DNA of 64,000 nucleotides, taken from contig CAWDWG010000010.1 of assembly GCA_963805985.1 (NCBI GenBank), positions 191,709 through 255,708 of the forward strand, written 5' to 3'. The notes beneath the pieces are model-generated. The model saw only the letters and a list, made by a program, of their open reading frames with translations. It had not been told where the DNA came from and did no database searches. Both the position numbers and the translations under genes were made by a program. The stretch comes from Bog-257 sp963805985. Its GTDB lineage: Bacteria; Acidobacteriota; Terriglobia; Terriglobales; Acidobacteriaceae. Positions 18,354-27,077 of the stretch are shown here, piece after piece (within the stretch, counting starts at the first letter, position 1; the number at the start of each line of letters is the position of its first letter).

Positions 18354-19573
18354 GAATTGCTGTGCTGGGTGGAGATGGCTATTGCGGGTGGGCAACCGCA
18401 TTGTACCTGTCCCAGAAGGGACACCAGGTCGCCATCGTCGACAACTTCATCCGCCGCAAATGGGATTTTGACCTCGGTGTCGAGACGCTGACTCCGATCC
18501 GTTCGCTCCGCGACCGGTTGCAAGCCTGGAAAGATCTTACCGGCAAACACATCGACACTTTCGTCGGCGACATGACGGATTACGCCTTCCTGTCGGCGCA
18601 CGTTCGCGACTTCGAGCCGGACACCGTCATTCACTTCGCCGAGCAGCGGTCGGCGCCGTATTCCATGATCGACCGCGAACACGCGACCTTCACCCAGGTG
18701 AACAACCTGGTCGGCACGCTGAATCTGCTGTTCGCGCTGCGCGAGTTCAAGTCCGATTGCCATCTGGTGAAGCTGGGCACGATGGGCGAATACGGCACGC
18801 CCAACATCGACATCGAAGAAGGCTACATCCGCATCGAGCACAACGGCCGCGCGGACCTGCTCCCATTTCCCAAGCAGCCGGGCTCGTTCTATCACCTCTC
18901 CAAGGTGCACGACACCCACAACATTCATTTCTGCTGCAAAGCCTGGGGATTGCGGGCTACTGATCTGAATCAGGGCGTCGTTTACGGGACGACAACCGAC
19001 GACACCGAGCTGGATGAAGCGCTGATCAATCGCTTCGACTACGACGAGATCTTCGGCACCGCGCTGAATCGCTTCTGCATTGAAGCGGCGGCCGGCCATC
19101 CGATTACCGTGTACGGTAAGGGCGGACAGACGCGCGGCTTCCTCGACATTCGCGACACCATTCGCTGCGTCGAGATTGCCTGCATGAATCCGGCCGAGCC
19201 GGGCGAGTTCCGCGTCTTCAATCAGTTCACCGAGCAGTTCTCGGTGCTGGAGCTGGCGGAGATGGTGAAATCGGCGGCGCTGAAGCTGGGCCTGAAGGCT
19301 GAGATTCAGCATCTGCCCGATCCGCGTGTCGAGGCGGAGGCGCATTACTACAACGCCAAGCATTCGAAGCTGGTCGACCTGGGTTTGCAACCGCATCTGC
19401 TGTCGCAAACGCTGCTGGATTCCATGATCGGTATCGCGCTGAAGTACAGCGATCGCATCGATCAGTCGGTGTTCCTGCCGAATGTGAACTGGCGGAGCGC
19501 GAACAACAGCCGCAACGGCAATGGCCGCCTGCGCACCCCGACCCCGGCATCGCTGATTGAGTCGGGCGTGTAG
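18350..19573 (+). CDS. sqdB: UDP-sulfoquinovose synthase
   Basis: Converts UDP-glucose and sulfite to UDP-sulfoquinovose, the head-group donor for sulfolipid. This SDR-fold protein (407 aa) closely follows SQD1: GGDGYCGWATALYLSQKGH (Rossmann), DNFIRRKWD, EQRSAPYSMIDRE, then Thr144/Met145 in KLGTMGEYGTPNIDIEEGY, and Tyr181/Lys185 in YHLSK. FRVFNQFTEQFSV and RVEAEAHYYNAKH near the end are also diagnostic. A strong GAGGAGG site lies 5 bases before the ATG. No SqdX-type transferase is encoded in the window. Its overlap with the GT39 gene suggests the sulfosugar may be moved by that enzyme. Confidence 0.96.
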   Translation: MRIAVLGGDGYCGWATALYLSQKGHQVAIVDNFIRRKWDFDLGVETLTPIRSLRDRLQAWKDLTGKHIDTFVGDMTDYAFLSAHVRDFEPDTVIHFAEQRSAPYSMIDREHATFTQVNNLVGTLNLLFALREFKSDCHLVKLGTMGEYGTPNIDIEEGYIRIEHNGRADLLPFPKQPGSFYHLSKVHDTHNIHFCCKAWGLRATDLNQGVVYGTTTDDTELDEALINRFDYDEIFGTALNRFCIEAAAGHPITVYGKGGQTRGFLDIRDTIRCVEIACMNPAEPGEFRVFNQFTEQFSVLELAEMVKSAALKLGLKAEIQHLPDPRVEAEAHYYNAKHSKLVDLGLQPHLLSQTLLDSMIGIALKYSDRIDQSVFLPNVNWRSANNSRNGNGRLRTPTPASLIESGV

Positions 19574-19605
19574 GCGAGAGCGATTGTGTCGCAGCGCTTT
19601 TGATT

Positions 19606-19696
19606 TGTCATCCTGAGCGGAGCGTCCGCAACGGTTTTTCCGATCTGCGTCTTTTGCGGATCGGGCGGACGCGCAGCCGAAGGATCTGCGGTTTGC
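19606..19696 (+). repeat. CTGTCATCC-type palindromic element, single copy
   Basis: Member of the dispersed family described for 62081. It begins TGTCATCCTGAGCGGAGCG, has a hairpin centre (CCGATC...TTTTGCGGATCGGGCGGACG) and ends CGAAGGATCTGCGG. It lies between sqdB and dedA with no inverted partner nearby. A GCCGGCTAAAGGCCGGC-like unit follows it. Confidence 0.85.
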
Positions 19697-19778
19697 TCGT
19701 TGTGGTAAGAACTCTCGTCGGCTAAAGGCCGGCTCTACCGAATTCGCTTTCCACCCCCCGGAGCCATTTCCTCAACCC

Positions 19779-20435
19779 ATGATTGCCCACGTCATCGAAA
19801 TCGTCGGAGCCTGGATTGTCGGCGTCATCTCCGCCGCGGGGTATCCCGGCGTGATGTTCCTGATGGCCATCGAGTCGGCCTGCATTCCCCTGCCGTCAGA
19901 AATCATCATGCCGTTCTCCGGTTACCTGGTGTACACCGGACGCTTCTCGCTGCTCGCGGTCGCGACGTGGGGCGCGCTGGGCTGCAATCTGGGATCGATC
20001 GTGGCCTACGAAATCGGCTACTTCGGCGGACGCCCGCTGGTCGAACGCTACGGCCGTTATATCTTCCTCAGCCAACGCGAGCTCGCCATTGCCGACCGCT
20101 TCTTCGAGCGCCGCGGATCCCTGGCTGTGCTCATAGCGCGCCTGCTGCCGGTGATTCGTACGTTTATCGCACTGCCCGCCGGCATAGCGAGAATGAACCG
20201 CGTGAAGTTTCACCTCTACACATTTGTCGGCTCGTGGCCGTGGTGCTTCGCGCTGGCCTACGTAGGCATGCGTCTCGGCCAGCAATGGGAAACCGATCCC
20301 CGGCTGAAGATGTGGTTCCATCGGCTCGACGCGGTGATCGTGCTGGTAGTCCTGTTGGCAGTGGGCTACTTCGTCTGGTCGCACATCTCGCATCGCATGG
20401 GATCTGAAGGCGCGGCGGAAGAAGCAGCGGAGTAG
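19779..20435 (+). CDS. DedA-family membrane protein
   Basis: A 218-residue DedA (SNARE-associated/VTT domain) protein. DedA proteins are now linked to flipping or recycling of lipid carriers such as undecaprenyl phosphate. Visible family features: ESACIPLPSEIIMPFSGYLV, GCNLGSIVAYEIGYFGGR, and RLLPVIRTFIALPAGIARM (the conserved F/RxxPxxRxxxxxPAG motif), followed by a final membrane helix. It lies 205 bp after sqdB across a repeat, so it may be a separate transcription unit. Confidence 0.92.
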   Translation: MIAHVIEIVGAWIVGVISAAGYPGVMFLMAIESACIPLPSEIIMPFSGYLVYTGRFSLLAVATWGALGCNLGSIVAYEIGYFGGRPLVERYGRYIFLSQRELAIADRFFERRGSLAVLIARLLPVIRTFIALPAGIARMNRVKFHLYTFVGSWPWCFALAYVGMRLGQQWETDPRLKMWFHRLDAVIVLVVLLAVGYFVWSHISHRMGSEGAAEEAAE

Positions 20436-20949
20436 CAGCGCTGGGATCCGGTCTTGACAGCGCCTTCATCGGCACCGTGATCACGCGGGCCAGAGGCCCG
20501 CGTTACAGCCGGCTTGGAAGCCGGCGCTACTCTTCGAAGCTTTGTATCCGAGGTGATTTTCGAGTAGCGCCAGCCTCTGGCCGGCTGTCCTGGCGGCGTC
20601 CCCGCCGCCAGCAGCGAACACTCGATATCAGGGCACGCCTTCACAGGTTGATCAAAGACCCGATTTCGGCGCATCGCTGATTTCAACACGGGGAAACCGA
20701 GCCCCGCCCCGCGGGACGGCGACAAGATAGCCCAGCACGCAGCGCCCGGTTTGGCGCGGAGTGCTGGGTAGCCTACCCCAAGAAACAAGAGCCGGCTTCA
20801 GCCGGCGGCACAGCCCCTCATCTCGCCATTCCTCTGCTGATCTCATCCCGCGCGCGCAGTAGCACGCAAATCCGCAGATCAGGTTAGAATGTTCCATCTA
20901 CGTTGAGGTCGTTGCATCTGCTGGCTTTTCCAGCCGAAGCGGAAATCTT
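20436..20949. repeat. Repeat-rich intergenic region
   Basis: Contains several GC-rich palindromes: GCGGGCCAGAGGCCCGC near 20487, GCCGGCTTGGAAGCCGGC near 20508, a CTGGCGGCGTCCCCGCCGCCAG hairpin near 20589-20610, and GAGCCGGCTTCAGCCGGCGGC near 20789. These are the same classes seen throughout the window's gaps. Short open frames here are interrupted by the repeats and are not convincing genes. Confidence 0.7.
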
Positions 20950-22071
20950 ATGAGTCATCATCGGGCGCGAGGAAGCTCGCGTGCCAATTCGTTGAAGTTT
21001 GCGTTGCCGATCGCGTGCGGGCTGATAGTAGCGTTCGGCCTGACCGGCTGCAGCCGCTCCAATGCGGGCACGCAGCAAGGTCCGCCGGCGATGCCGGTGA
21101 AGGTGGCTGCGGTCAAGGACCAGCCGATCGGCGACGCTTCGGAATATGTTGCCACCATCAAGTCGCGGCACTCGGCCACCATCATGTCCGACGTGGAAGG
21201 TTGGATCTTCGGCATCCGCGTGCATTCGGGGCAGCTGGTCAAGAAGGGCGACACGCTGATGGAGATCGATCCGCGCATGCAGCAGGCCACGGTCTCCAAC
21301 TACGATTCCCAGAGGCGTTCCAAAGAAGCCGCTCTGGCTTGGGCCAAGTCGCAATACGAGCGCGTGAAGGCGCTGGCCGCCAGCGGTGTGATGAGCCAGC
21401 AGGATCTGCAGCAGGCGCAGTCGGCCTATGATGGCGCGGTCGCCGACGTAAAGGCCCTGGACGCGCAGATCGACCAATCGAAAGTGCAGCTGAAGTACTA
21501 CAGCGTCTTTGCGCCGACCGATGGCATTGTGGGCGACGTGCCCGTGCATGTAGGCGACCGCGTCACTAACACCACACCGCTGACCACGATCGACGAGCGC
21601 AGCGGCCTGGAAGTTTACATCCCGGTGCCATCCGAGCACGCGCATGACGTGAAGATCGGCACGCCGGTGGAAGTTGTGGATCAGGCGGGAAAAGTCTTGC
21701 TGAAGACCAGCGTGGATTTCATCTCGCCGCAGATCGATACCGGAACGCAATCGGTGCTGGTGAAGGCGCCGGCCGATAAGGCGGCGGATGTGCTGCGCGC
21801 CATGCAACTGGTTCGCGCACGAATTGTTTGGAGCACCCACTCCGGCATCACGGTACCGGTGATCGCGGTGACCCGCATCAGTGGACAGTTCTTCGCGTTC
21901 GTGACGCAGGAAGACAACGGCAAGACAGTAGCGCATCAGGTGCCGCTCGAGTTGGGTGAGATCACCGGCAACGATTACGCGGTGCTGAGTGGGCTGAAGA
22001 CAGGCGAGCAGGTGGTGGTCTCCGGCGGGCAGAACCTTGCCGACGGCATGCCGGTGCGGATTGAGCAGTAG
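20950..22071 (+). CDS. RND efflux periplasmic adaptor (membrane fusion protein), lipoprotein
   Basis: Adaptor linking an inner-membrane RND pump to an outer-membrane channel. The 373 aa have a long signal peptide ending in lipobox LTGC (Cys34), then the biotinyl-lipoyl half-motifs (SDVEGWIFGIRVHSGQLVKKG and FAPTDGIVGDVPVHVGDRV) on either side of an alpha-hairpin (~110-175, QQATVSNYDSQRR...AQIDQSKVQ). Beta-barrel and membrane-proximal domains end at GGQNLADGMPVRIEQ. It is followed on the same strand by the matching HAE1 pump, but the two are split by a 390-bp spacer with a tandem repeat. No outer-membrane factor gene is nearby. Confidence 0.93.
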   Translation: MSHHRARGSSRANSLKFALPIACGLIVAFGLTGCSRSNAGTQQGPPAMPVKVAAVKDQPIGDASEYVATIKSRHSATIMSDVEGWIFGIRVHSGQLVKKGDTLMEIDPRMQQATVSNYDSQRRSKEAALAWAKSQYERVKALAASGVMSQQDLQQAQSAYDGAVADVKALDAQIDQSKVQLKYYSVFAPTDGIVGDVPVHVGDRVTNTTPLTTIDERSGLEVYIPVPSEHAHDVKIGTPVEVVDQAGKVLLKTSVDFISPQIDTGTQSVLVKAPADKAADVLRAMQLVRARIVWSTHSGITVPVIAVTRISGQFFAFVTQEDNGKTVAHQVPLELGEITGNDYAVLSGLKTGEQVVVSGGQNLADGMPVRIEQ

Positions 22072-22081
22072 AGGTTTTTTA

Positions 22082-22341
22082 GGTGGAAACGCCGGGCTAT
22101 AACCCGGTGGAAGCGCGGGCTATGACCCGGTGGAAGCGCGGGCTATAACCCGGTGGAAGCGCGGGCTATGACCCGGTGGAAGCGCGGGCTATGACCCGGC
22201 GGAAGCGCGGGCTATAACCCGGTGGAAGCGCGGGCTATAACCCGGTGGAAGCGCGGGCTATGACCCGGTGGAAGCGCCGGGCTATAACCCGGTGGAAGCG
22301 CGGGCTATGACCCGGTGGAAGCGCCGGGCTTTAGCCCGGCG
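22082..22341 (+). repeat. Tandem repeat: 11 units of about 23 bp
   Basis: Eleven head-to-tail units of the form GGTGGAAGCGCGGGCTATRACCC, two or three of them 24 bp long with an extra C (GCGCCGGGC). The last diverges to GGGCTTTAGCCCGG. Unit-to-unit changes are mostly A/G at one site. Each unit plus its neighbour can form CCGGGCTATAACCCGG-type hairpins. There are no spacers between units, so this is not CRISPR. It lies between the adaptor and pump genes and could vary in copy number. Confidence 0.95.
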
Positions 22342-22450
22342 AAACAGAACAGCGTCGAGAACGGCTTTAGCCACGGTGGCCAGGGCTAAAGCCGAGTTTC
22401 TGAAGAACCATTTTCGGCACGGCTAAAGCCGTGCCCTTCCACCGGTACTT
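22342..22450. repeat. Palindromic units before the RND pump gene
   Basis: A GGCTTTAGCC...GGCTAAAGCC arrangement near 22361-22393 and the perfect GGCACGGCTAAAGCCGTGCC hairpin at about 22415-22436 lie just before the TTG start of the pump. The final hairpin ends about 25 bases before that start, leaving an AGGAA ribosome site free. Confidence 0.75.
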
Positions 22451-22461
22451 AGGAATTCATT

Positions 22462-25400
22462 TTGTTTTCCGACTTCTTCATCAAGCGCCCGGTCTTCTCC
22501 ATCGTCACCTCGCTGTTCATCGTGATCGCGGGCGCGGTCTGCATTCCATTCCTGCCGATTGCGCAATTTCCCGACCTGGCGCCGCCGCAAGTCTCGGTGA
22601 ACGCCTTCTATACAGGCGCCAACGCTGTCGCTGTCGAATCGTCCGTCACCACCATCCTGGAGCAGGCAATCAATGGTGTGGAAGGCATGCGCTACATGAC
22701 TTCCACCAGTGGCAACGACGGCAGCTCCTCCATCAACATCACGTTTGAGCTGACGCGCCCGCTCGATCTTGCCGCCGTCGACGTGCAGAACCGCGTGCAG
22801 GGCGTGATGGGCCGCCTCCCCGACGCGGTGAAGAATACCGGCGTCACCATCAACAAAGTAGCGACCTCGTTCGTCCTCGCGGCCGGCTTCTACAGCGACA
22901 ACAATCGTTACAACGAAGAGTTCATCAGCAATTACATCGATATCTACGTCAAAGACGCGATCAAGCGCATTCCGGGCGTCGCCGATGCGCAGATCTTCGG
23001 CGAGCGTAAATACTCGATGCGCCTGTGGCTGGATCCGGCGCGGCTGGCCGCGCGCGGCCTGACCGCATCCGACGTCGTCGACGCGCTACAACAGCAGAAT
23101 GTCCAGATCGCTTCCGGCCAGGTTGGCGCCGAACCGACATCGACCAACCAGATGTACCAGATCAGCGTGCGCGCGATCGGACGCCTGACGGAAGCGTCGG
23201 AGTTCGAAAACATCATCCTCAAGCCGGGCAGCAATGGCGCGCTGGTGCGGCTCGGGGATGTCGGCCACGCCGAGCTGGGCGCCGAGGACTACAGCGGCAA
23301 GCTTCGCTATAACGGCTACAGCGGCATCGGCATCGGCGTCAGCCAGTTGCCCACAGCTAACGCGCTGGACGTCGATCACGCCGTGCGCGCTGCACTGGCG
23401 CGGCTGGCGCAGCGCTTTCCACCTGGCCTGCGTTACGCCGTAGCCTTCGACACCACGACGTTCGTCGGCGAATCCATTCGCGAAGTACTGAAGACCCTGG
23501 CGGAAGCCGTCTTCTTCGTCATGCTGGTCATGCTGTTGTTCCTGCAGGACTGGCGCAGCACCCTGATTCCGGCGGTCGCCATTCCCGTATCGCTGGTGGG
23601 AACGTTTGCGTTCATCAAGCTGCTGGATTTCTCTATCAACACGCTGACGCTATTCGGCATTGTGCTGGCCACCGGACTGGTGGTGGACGACGCCATCGTG
23701 GTGATCGAGAACATCAAGCGGCACATGGGCGAGGAGCACAGCGACTCGCACGTCGCCGCCTCGAAAGCAATGAGCGAAGTAACCGGCGCGGTCGTCGCCA
23801 CGTCGCTCGTTCTGGTTGCCGTGTTCGTTCCGGTCGCGTTCTTTCCGGGAACGACCGGGCTGCTCTACAAACAGTTCTCGCTGACCATCGCCTTTTCCAT
23901 CGCGATCTCCGCCTTCAACTCGCTAACCTTCACGCCATCGCTCTCCGCGCTCATCCTGCGTGGAGAAAAGGAGTCGCGCAACGTCTTCTTCCGTGCGGTC
24001 GAGCACGTGATTCATCGCACCACCGCGTATTACGTTTACACCGCCAAGAAGGCGCTGAACTTCCGCTACGTGATCCTGGCGATCTTCTTTGCCGGCCTGG
24101 CCGCAACCTATCTCATCTACAAGGCGGTGCCGACGGGGTTCGTTCCCGACGAAGATCAGGGCTGGTTCATGATCACCGTACAAGCGCCACAGGGAGCTTC
24201 GGTGGAATACACCTCGCAGGCGATGCGGCAAGTGGAAGCCGTTTGCTCGAAGGAGAAGGACATCACCGGCGCCTTCAGCGTGGTGGGCTTCAGCTTCAGC
24301 GGAAGCGGCGCCAACAAAGGCATGATCTTCCTGAATCTGGCCAATGCCGACAAGCGCAAAAGCAAGCAGGATTCGGCGGCTGCCGTCGTCAACCGCTTGC
24401 GCGGCCCGTTAAGTCAGTTGACGGAGGTGCAGGCATTTCCCTTCCTGCCACCGGCCATCTCCGGCATCAGCGCCTTTGGCGGCTTCACCTTTGAGGTGCA
24501 GGACGAGGGCGGCAACACGGTCCAGGAACTTTATAACGTCACGCAAAATCTGGTGCGCGAAGGAAACGGGCGCAAGGATCTGAGCGGCCTGTTCAGCGCT
24601 TTCACCGCCAATGATCCGCAGTTCGTCGTGAACATCGATCGCGCCAAGGCACGCAGTTTGCAAGTCCCCATCCAGCAGATCACCGACGCGCTGCAGGTCT
24701 ACCTGGGCTCGGCGTACGTGAACGATTTCGATTTCAACAATCGCGCTTATCGCGTGTACGTGCAGGCCGACCAGAGATTCCGCCGCCAGCCGCGCGACAT
24801 TCGCCAGTTCTATGTTCGCGCCGACAACCAGCAGATGGTCTCGCTCGACAACGTGGTCCGCATCACCGAGTCGACGTCGCCGCAGGTGATCAGCCACTAC
24901 AACCTGTTCCGCTCGGCGGAAATCAATGGCTCGGCCGCGCCGGGATTCAGCTCCGGGCAGGCGATTCAGGCGATGGACAAAGTCGCGCAGCACTTGCCGC
25001 TGGGCTTCAACTACTCGTGGTCGGGACTCTCGCTGGAAGAGATCAAGTCGGGCAAGCAGTCGGCGCTGCTGTTCAGCCTGGGATTGCTGCTGGTTTACCT
25101 AACGCTCTCGGCGCAATATGAAAGCTTCGTGCTGCCGTTCATCATCATGCTGAGCGTGCCGATGGCGGTGCTGGGCGCATTGCTCGCGCAGGCGGCGCGC
25201 GGCTTGCTGAACGACGTCTACTGCCAGATCGGATTGGTGATGCTGATCGGGCTGGCGTCGAAGAACGGCATTCTGATCGTCGAGTTCGCCGAGCAGTTGC
25301 GCCACAGAGGATTGTCGATCAAAGAGGCCGCAGTCGAGGCCGCGCGCCTCCGCCTGCGCCCCATCCTGATGACCTCATTCGCCTTCATTCTGGGCGTGTT

Positions 25401-25569
25401 GCCGCTGGTCTTTGCCACAGGCGCAGGCTCGGAAAGCCGCCACTCGGTCGGCACGACGGTCTTCGGCGGAATGATCGTGTCGACCGTGCTGAACCTGTTC
25501 TTCATTCCCGTGCTGTACGTGATTGTGAAGACGATGCTGGAGCGGGAGAAGGCGCCGGCATCTGCATAG
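22462..25569 (+). CDS. RND multidrug efflux pump, HAE1 (AcrB/MexB-like) permease
   Basis: Proton-driven inner-membrane exporter of hydrophobic compounds, 1035 aa, a normal length. It starts at TTG 22462 (MFSDFFIKRPVFSIVTSLFI) with AGGAA 7 bases upstream. Proton-relay Asp409/Asp410 are in TGLVVDDAIVVIENIKRHM; the second half has the matching GLASKNGILIVEFAEQLR. Two large periplasmic loops carry the porter and docking domains (FFIKRP, GFVPDEDQGWFM, GISAFGGFTFEVQDEGG are family hallmarks). It works with the adaptor at 20950. The tandem repeat between them could alter the adaptor:pump ratio. Confidence 0.96.
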   Translation: MFSDFFIKRPVFSIVTSLFIVIAGAVCIPFLPIAQFPDLAPPQVSVNAFYTGANAVAVESSVTTILEQAINGVEGMRYMTSTSGNDGSSSINITFELTRPLDLAAVDVQNRVQGVMGRLPDAVKNTGVTINKVATSFVLAAGFYSDNNRYNEEFISNYIDIYVKDAIKRIPGVADAQIFGERKYSMRLWLDPARLAARGLTASDVVDALQQQNVQIASGQVGAEPTSTNQMYQISVRAIGRLTEASEFENIILKPGSNGALVRLGDVGHAELGAEDYSGKLRYNGYSGIGIGVSQLPTANALDVDHAVRAALARLAQRFPPGLRYAVAFDTTTFVGESIREVLKTLAEAVFFVMLVMLLFLQDWRSTLIPAVAIPVSLVGTFAFIKLLDFSINTLTLFGIVLATGLVVDDAIVVIENIKRHMGEEHSDSHVAASKAMSEVTGAVVATSLVLVAVFVPVAFFPGTTGLLYKQFSLTIAFSIAISAFNSLTFTPSLSALILRGEKESRNVFFRAVEHVIHRTTAYYVYTAKKALNFRYVILAIFFAGLAATYLIYKAVPTGFVPDEDQGWFMITVQAPQGASVEYTSQAMRQVEAVCSKEKDITGAFSVVGFSFSGSGANKGMIFLNLANADKRKSKQDSAAAVVNRLRGPLSQLTEVQAFPFLPPAISGISAFGGFTFEVQDEGGNTVQELYNVTQNLVREGNGRKDLSGLFSAFTANDPQFVVNIDRAKARSLQVPIQQITDALQVYLGSAYVNDFDFNNRAYRVYVQADQRFRRQPRDIRQFYVRADNQQMVSLDNVVRITESTSPQVISHYNLFRSAEINGSAAPGFSSGQAIQAMDKVAQHLPLGFNYSWSGLSLEEIKSGKQSALLFSLGLLLVYLTLSAQYESFVLPFIIMLSVPMAVLGALLAQAARGLLNDVYCQIGLVMLIGLASKNGILIVEFAEQLRHRGLSIKEAAVEAARLRLRPILMTSFAFILGVLPLVFATGAGSESRHSVGTTVFGGMIVSTVLNLFFIPVLYVIVKTMLEREKAPASA

Positions 25570-25576
25570 CGCGGCG

Positions 25577-25834
25577 TCAGTGAGGCTGGGACTTCAACCG
25601 CTTCAAATAGTCGCCCAACTTATCTTCCGGAATTCCCTCACCACGCCGAAGCTGTTCGATACCGACACCGATTCTGGCATCGTTGGCCTCACGGCTTTCC
25701 AGTAGCCAGCGGTCCTGCTCCTCCTGTGTTTCAAGCAGGTGGAGCAATACTTCCTCGACGCTTTCGGAGCCCGTCAGCTGCAGCTGTTTATGGATTCTGG
25801 CAGCCAGCGCCTCATCGCGGATTTCGATATTCAT
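25577..25834 (-). CDS. Antitoxin-like protein, orphan
   Basis: An 85-residue protein from ATG 25834 (MNIEIRDEALAARIHKQLQL), with a further in-frame upstream start at 25879. It has a short beta strand plus helix (TGSESVEEVLLHLLETQEEQD) then a helical tail with EDKLGDYLKRLKSQPH. This layout resembles ParD/CopG-type antitoxins. No toxin gene follows downstream; the next gene on that side is the convergent RND pump. A remnant of a paralogue lies at 26417-26466. Confidence 0.65.
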   Translation of the reverse strand: MNIEIRDEALAARIHKQLQLTGSESVEEVLLHLLETQEEQDRWLLESREANDARIGVGIEQLRRGEGIPEDKLGDYLKRLKSQPH

Positions 25835-25887
25835 CACTATGCCTCTTGTTGTTTGATTGTTAGCCGAGACATAATCCATGTCAACTC

Positions 25888-26400
25888 ATGTTGCCAGAAC
25901 TGTCGCAGGTGCGCTTAATTATCCGATCAGGAATTCTTGTACTGCTCGTGTCCATTTGTTCGGGTGTTAACTCCACGGCTGCAACGGATGCTGCGAAAAA
26001 AGGCTTGAGCGATATAGACCGAGCGGTTCTCTTCGCTATCCAGCATGAAGTCGATGCGACTGATCTCAAGGACAAGGATTTCTGTGTTGGCTTTGGTTAT
26101 CCTTCGTCATTGAATGAAAAGTCCATAGTCTCAGCGCTTAAGCAAGCGGGCCTCCGAGTGCACCGACAAAGTTGGTGCAACGCTGGGCCCAGAGGGTTGG
26201 ATTTCGCCGTTGTGGCCCCGATCAAAGAGACCAGCCCAGGAACATACGAGTTTGTCGTTGAACAGGGAGATTACTCTCCTATCCAGCAGGGCGCGCATTT
26301 CGGCACGCTGCGGCGGCGCGGCACGTACACGGTTCACAGCGCAGAGGGATCAGATCCTACGTTGGTTTCCTATCAGAAAATTTGCTGCAGCGGGAACTGA
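25888..26400 (+). CDS. Secreted hypothetical protein
   Basis: A 170-residue protein with a hydrophobic N-terminal leader (VRLIIRSGILVLLVSICSGV) typical of a signal peptide. The mature part (DRAVLFAIQHEVDATDLKD, CVGFGYPSSLNEKSIVSAL, a C-terminal ICCSGN) has no motif I recognise. The base composition is AT-richer than its neighbours, which may indicate recent acquisition. It lies between an antitoxin-like gene and the remnant of another copy of that gene, so this block may have arisen by duplication or insertion. Confidence 0.6.
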   Translation: MLPELSQVRLIIRSGILVLLVSICSGVNSTAATDAAKKGLSDIDRAVLFAIQHEVDATDLKDKDFCVGFGYPSSLNEKSIVSALKQAGLRVHRQSWCNAGPRGLDFAVVAPIKETSPGTYEFVVEQGDYSPIQQGAHFGTLRRRGTYTVHSAEGSDPTLVSYQKICCSGN

Positions 26401-26416
26401 ACGGAGTCGGGCAGGG

Positions 26417-26466
26417 TCATTCACGCCAGCCCTTCAACCGCTTCAAGTAGCCGTCCAACCCATCTT
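26417..26466 (-). pseudogene. Remnant of a paralogue of the antitoxin-like gene
   Basis: On the minus strand these bases encode LEDGLDGYLKRLKGWRE and a stop, matching the C-terminus of the gene at 25577 (PEDKLGDYLKRLKSQPH and stop). The rest of the copy is absent, replaced by the end of the RidA gene region. It is a truncated duplicate. Confidence 0.7.
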
Positions 26467-26473
26467 CGAGAGC

Positions 26474-26854
26474 TCAGATCTCGGCAATCGCAGCGATAGA
26501 CACTCTCATGCCGGGAATTCGCACGGGCATCTTGGCGCCTTGGCGCGCGGGCGGATTTGCTGGAAACCATTTCATCCACTCCTCATTCATTCCGGCAAAG
26601 TCGGTCTCCTCCAGGATAATGACAGTCGCGCTCACGATCCGCTCGACAGAAGAACCCGCGGCTTCGAGAATCGCGGACACGTTCGCCAGGCACTGTCTGG
26701 TCTGCTCCTGGATCGTGCCTCCAACGATCTTCCCGGTCGCCGGGTCGTGCGGCCCCGTGCCTGAAACGAACACAAGCCCTGCGGCCCTCACGGCTTGACT
26801 GTAGGTTGGCGGCGAGGCGGGGGCGTTAGGCGTGCGAATAATGTCTTTTGCCAT
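26474..26854 (-). CDS. RidA/YjgF-family enamine/imine deaminase
   Basis: RidA proteins hydrolyse reactive enamine/imine intermediates such as 2-aminoacrylate. This one has 126 aa, the family length, beginning IIRTPNAPASPPTYSQAVRA, with GLVFVSGTGPHDPATGKIVGG and QTRQCLANVSAILEAAGSS. The usual catalytic Arg position is represented in the C-terminal strand (KMPVRIPGMRVSIAAIAEI), where many RidA members have a CRVE-type motif; the VSIA ending suggests a divergent subgroup, so the substrate may differ. GGAG lies 6 bases before the ATG. Confidence 0.88.
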   Translation of the reverse strand: MAKDIIRTPNAPASPPTYSQAVRAAGLVFVSGTGPHDPATGKIVGGTIQEQTRQCLANVSAILEAAGSSVERIVSATVIILEETDFAGMNEEWMKWFPANPPARQGAKMPVRIPGMRVSIAAIAEI

Positions 26855-27077
26855 CGTTTTCTCCGGTGCTGATTGTTAGCTCGAGCGTAACCAGTGACAA
26901 CTCATCTTCCCCGAAAGGTACTACATCACTTCCGCGCTTGACCGGCGTCACAGAGTTTCTGCGGGGCCCGCGTAGAACAGTAATAGCAAGGGTTATGAGA
27001 GTCACCGATGGCCGCGAAACTGCGGCCGGTGGCGGCTTTCACTGACGTCCCCACCGCGTGGGGAGAATGGTCGCTGT

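Noticed and set aside
22082..22341. CRISPR array
   Set aside because: Units of ~23 bp are directly adjacent with no unique spacers, and there are no cas genes. It is a simple tandem repeat.
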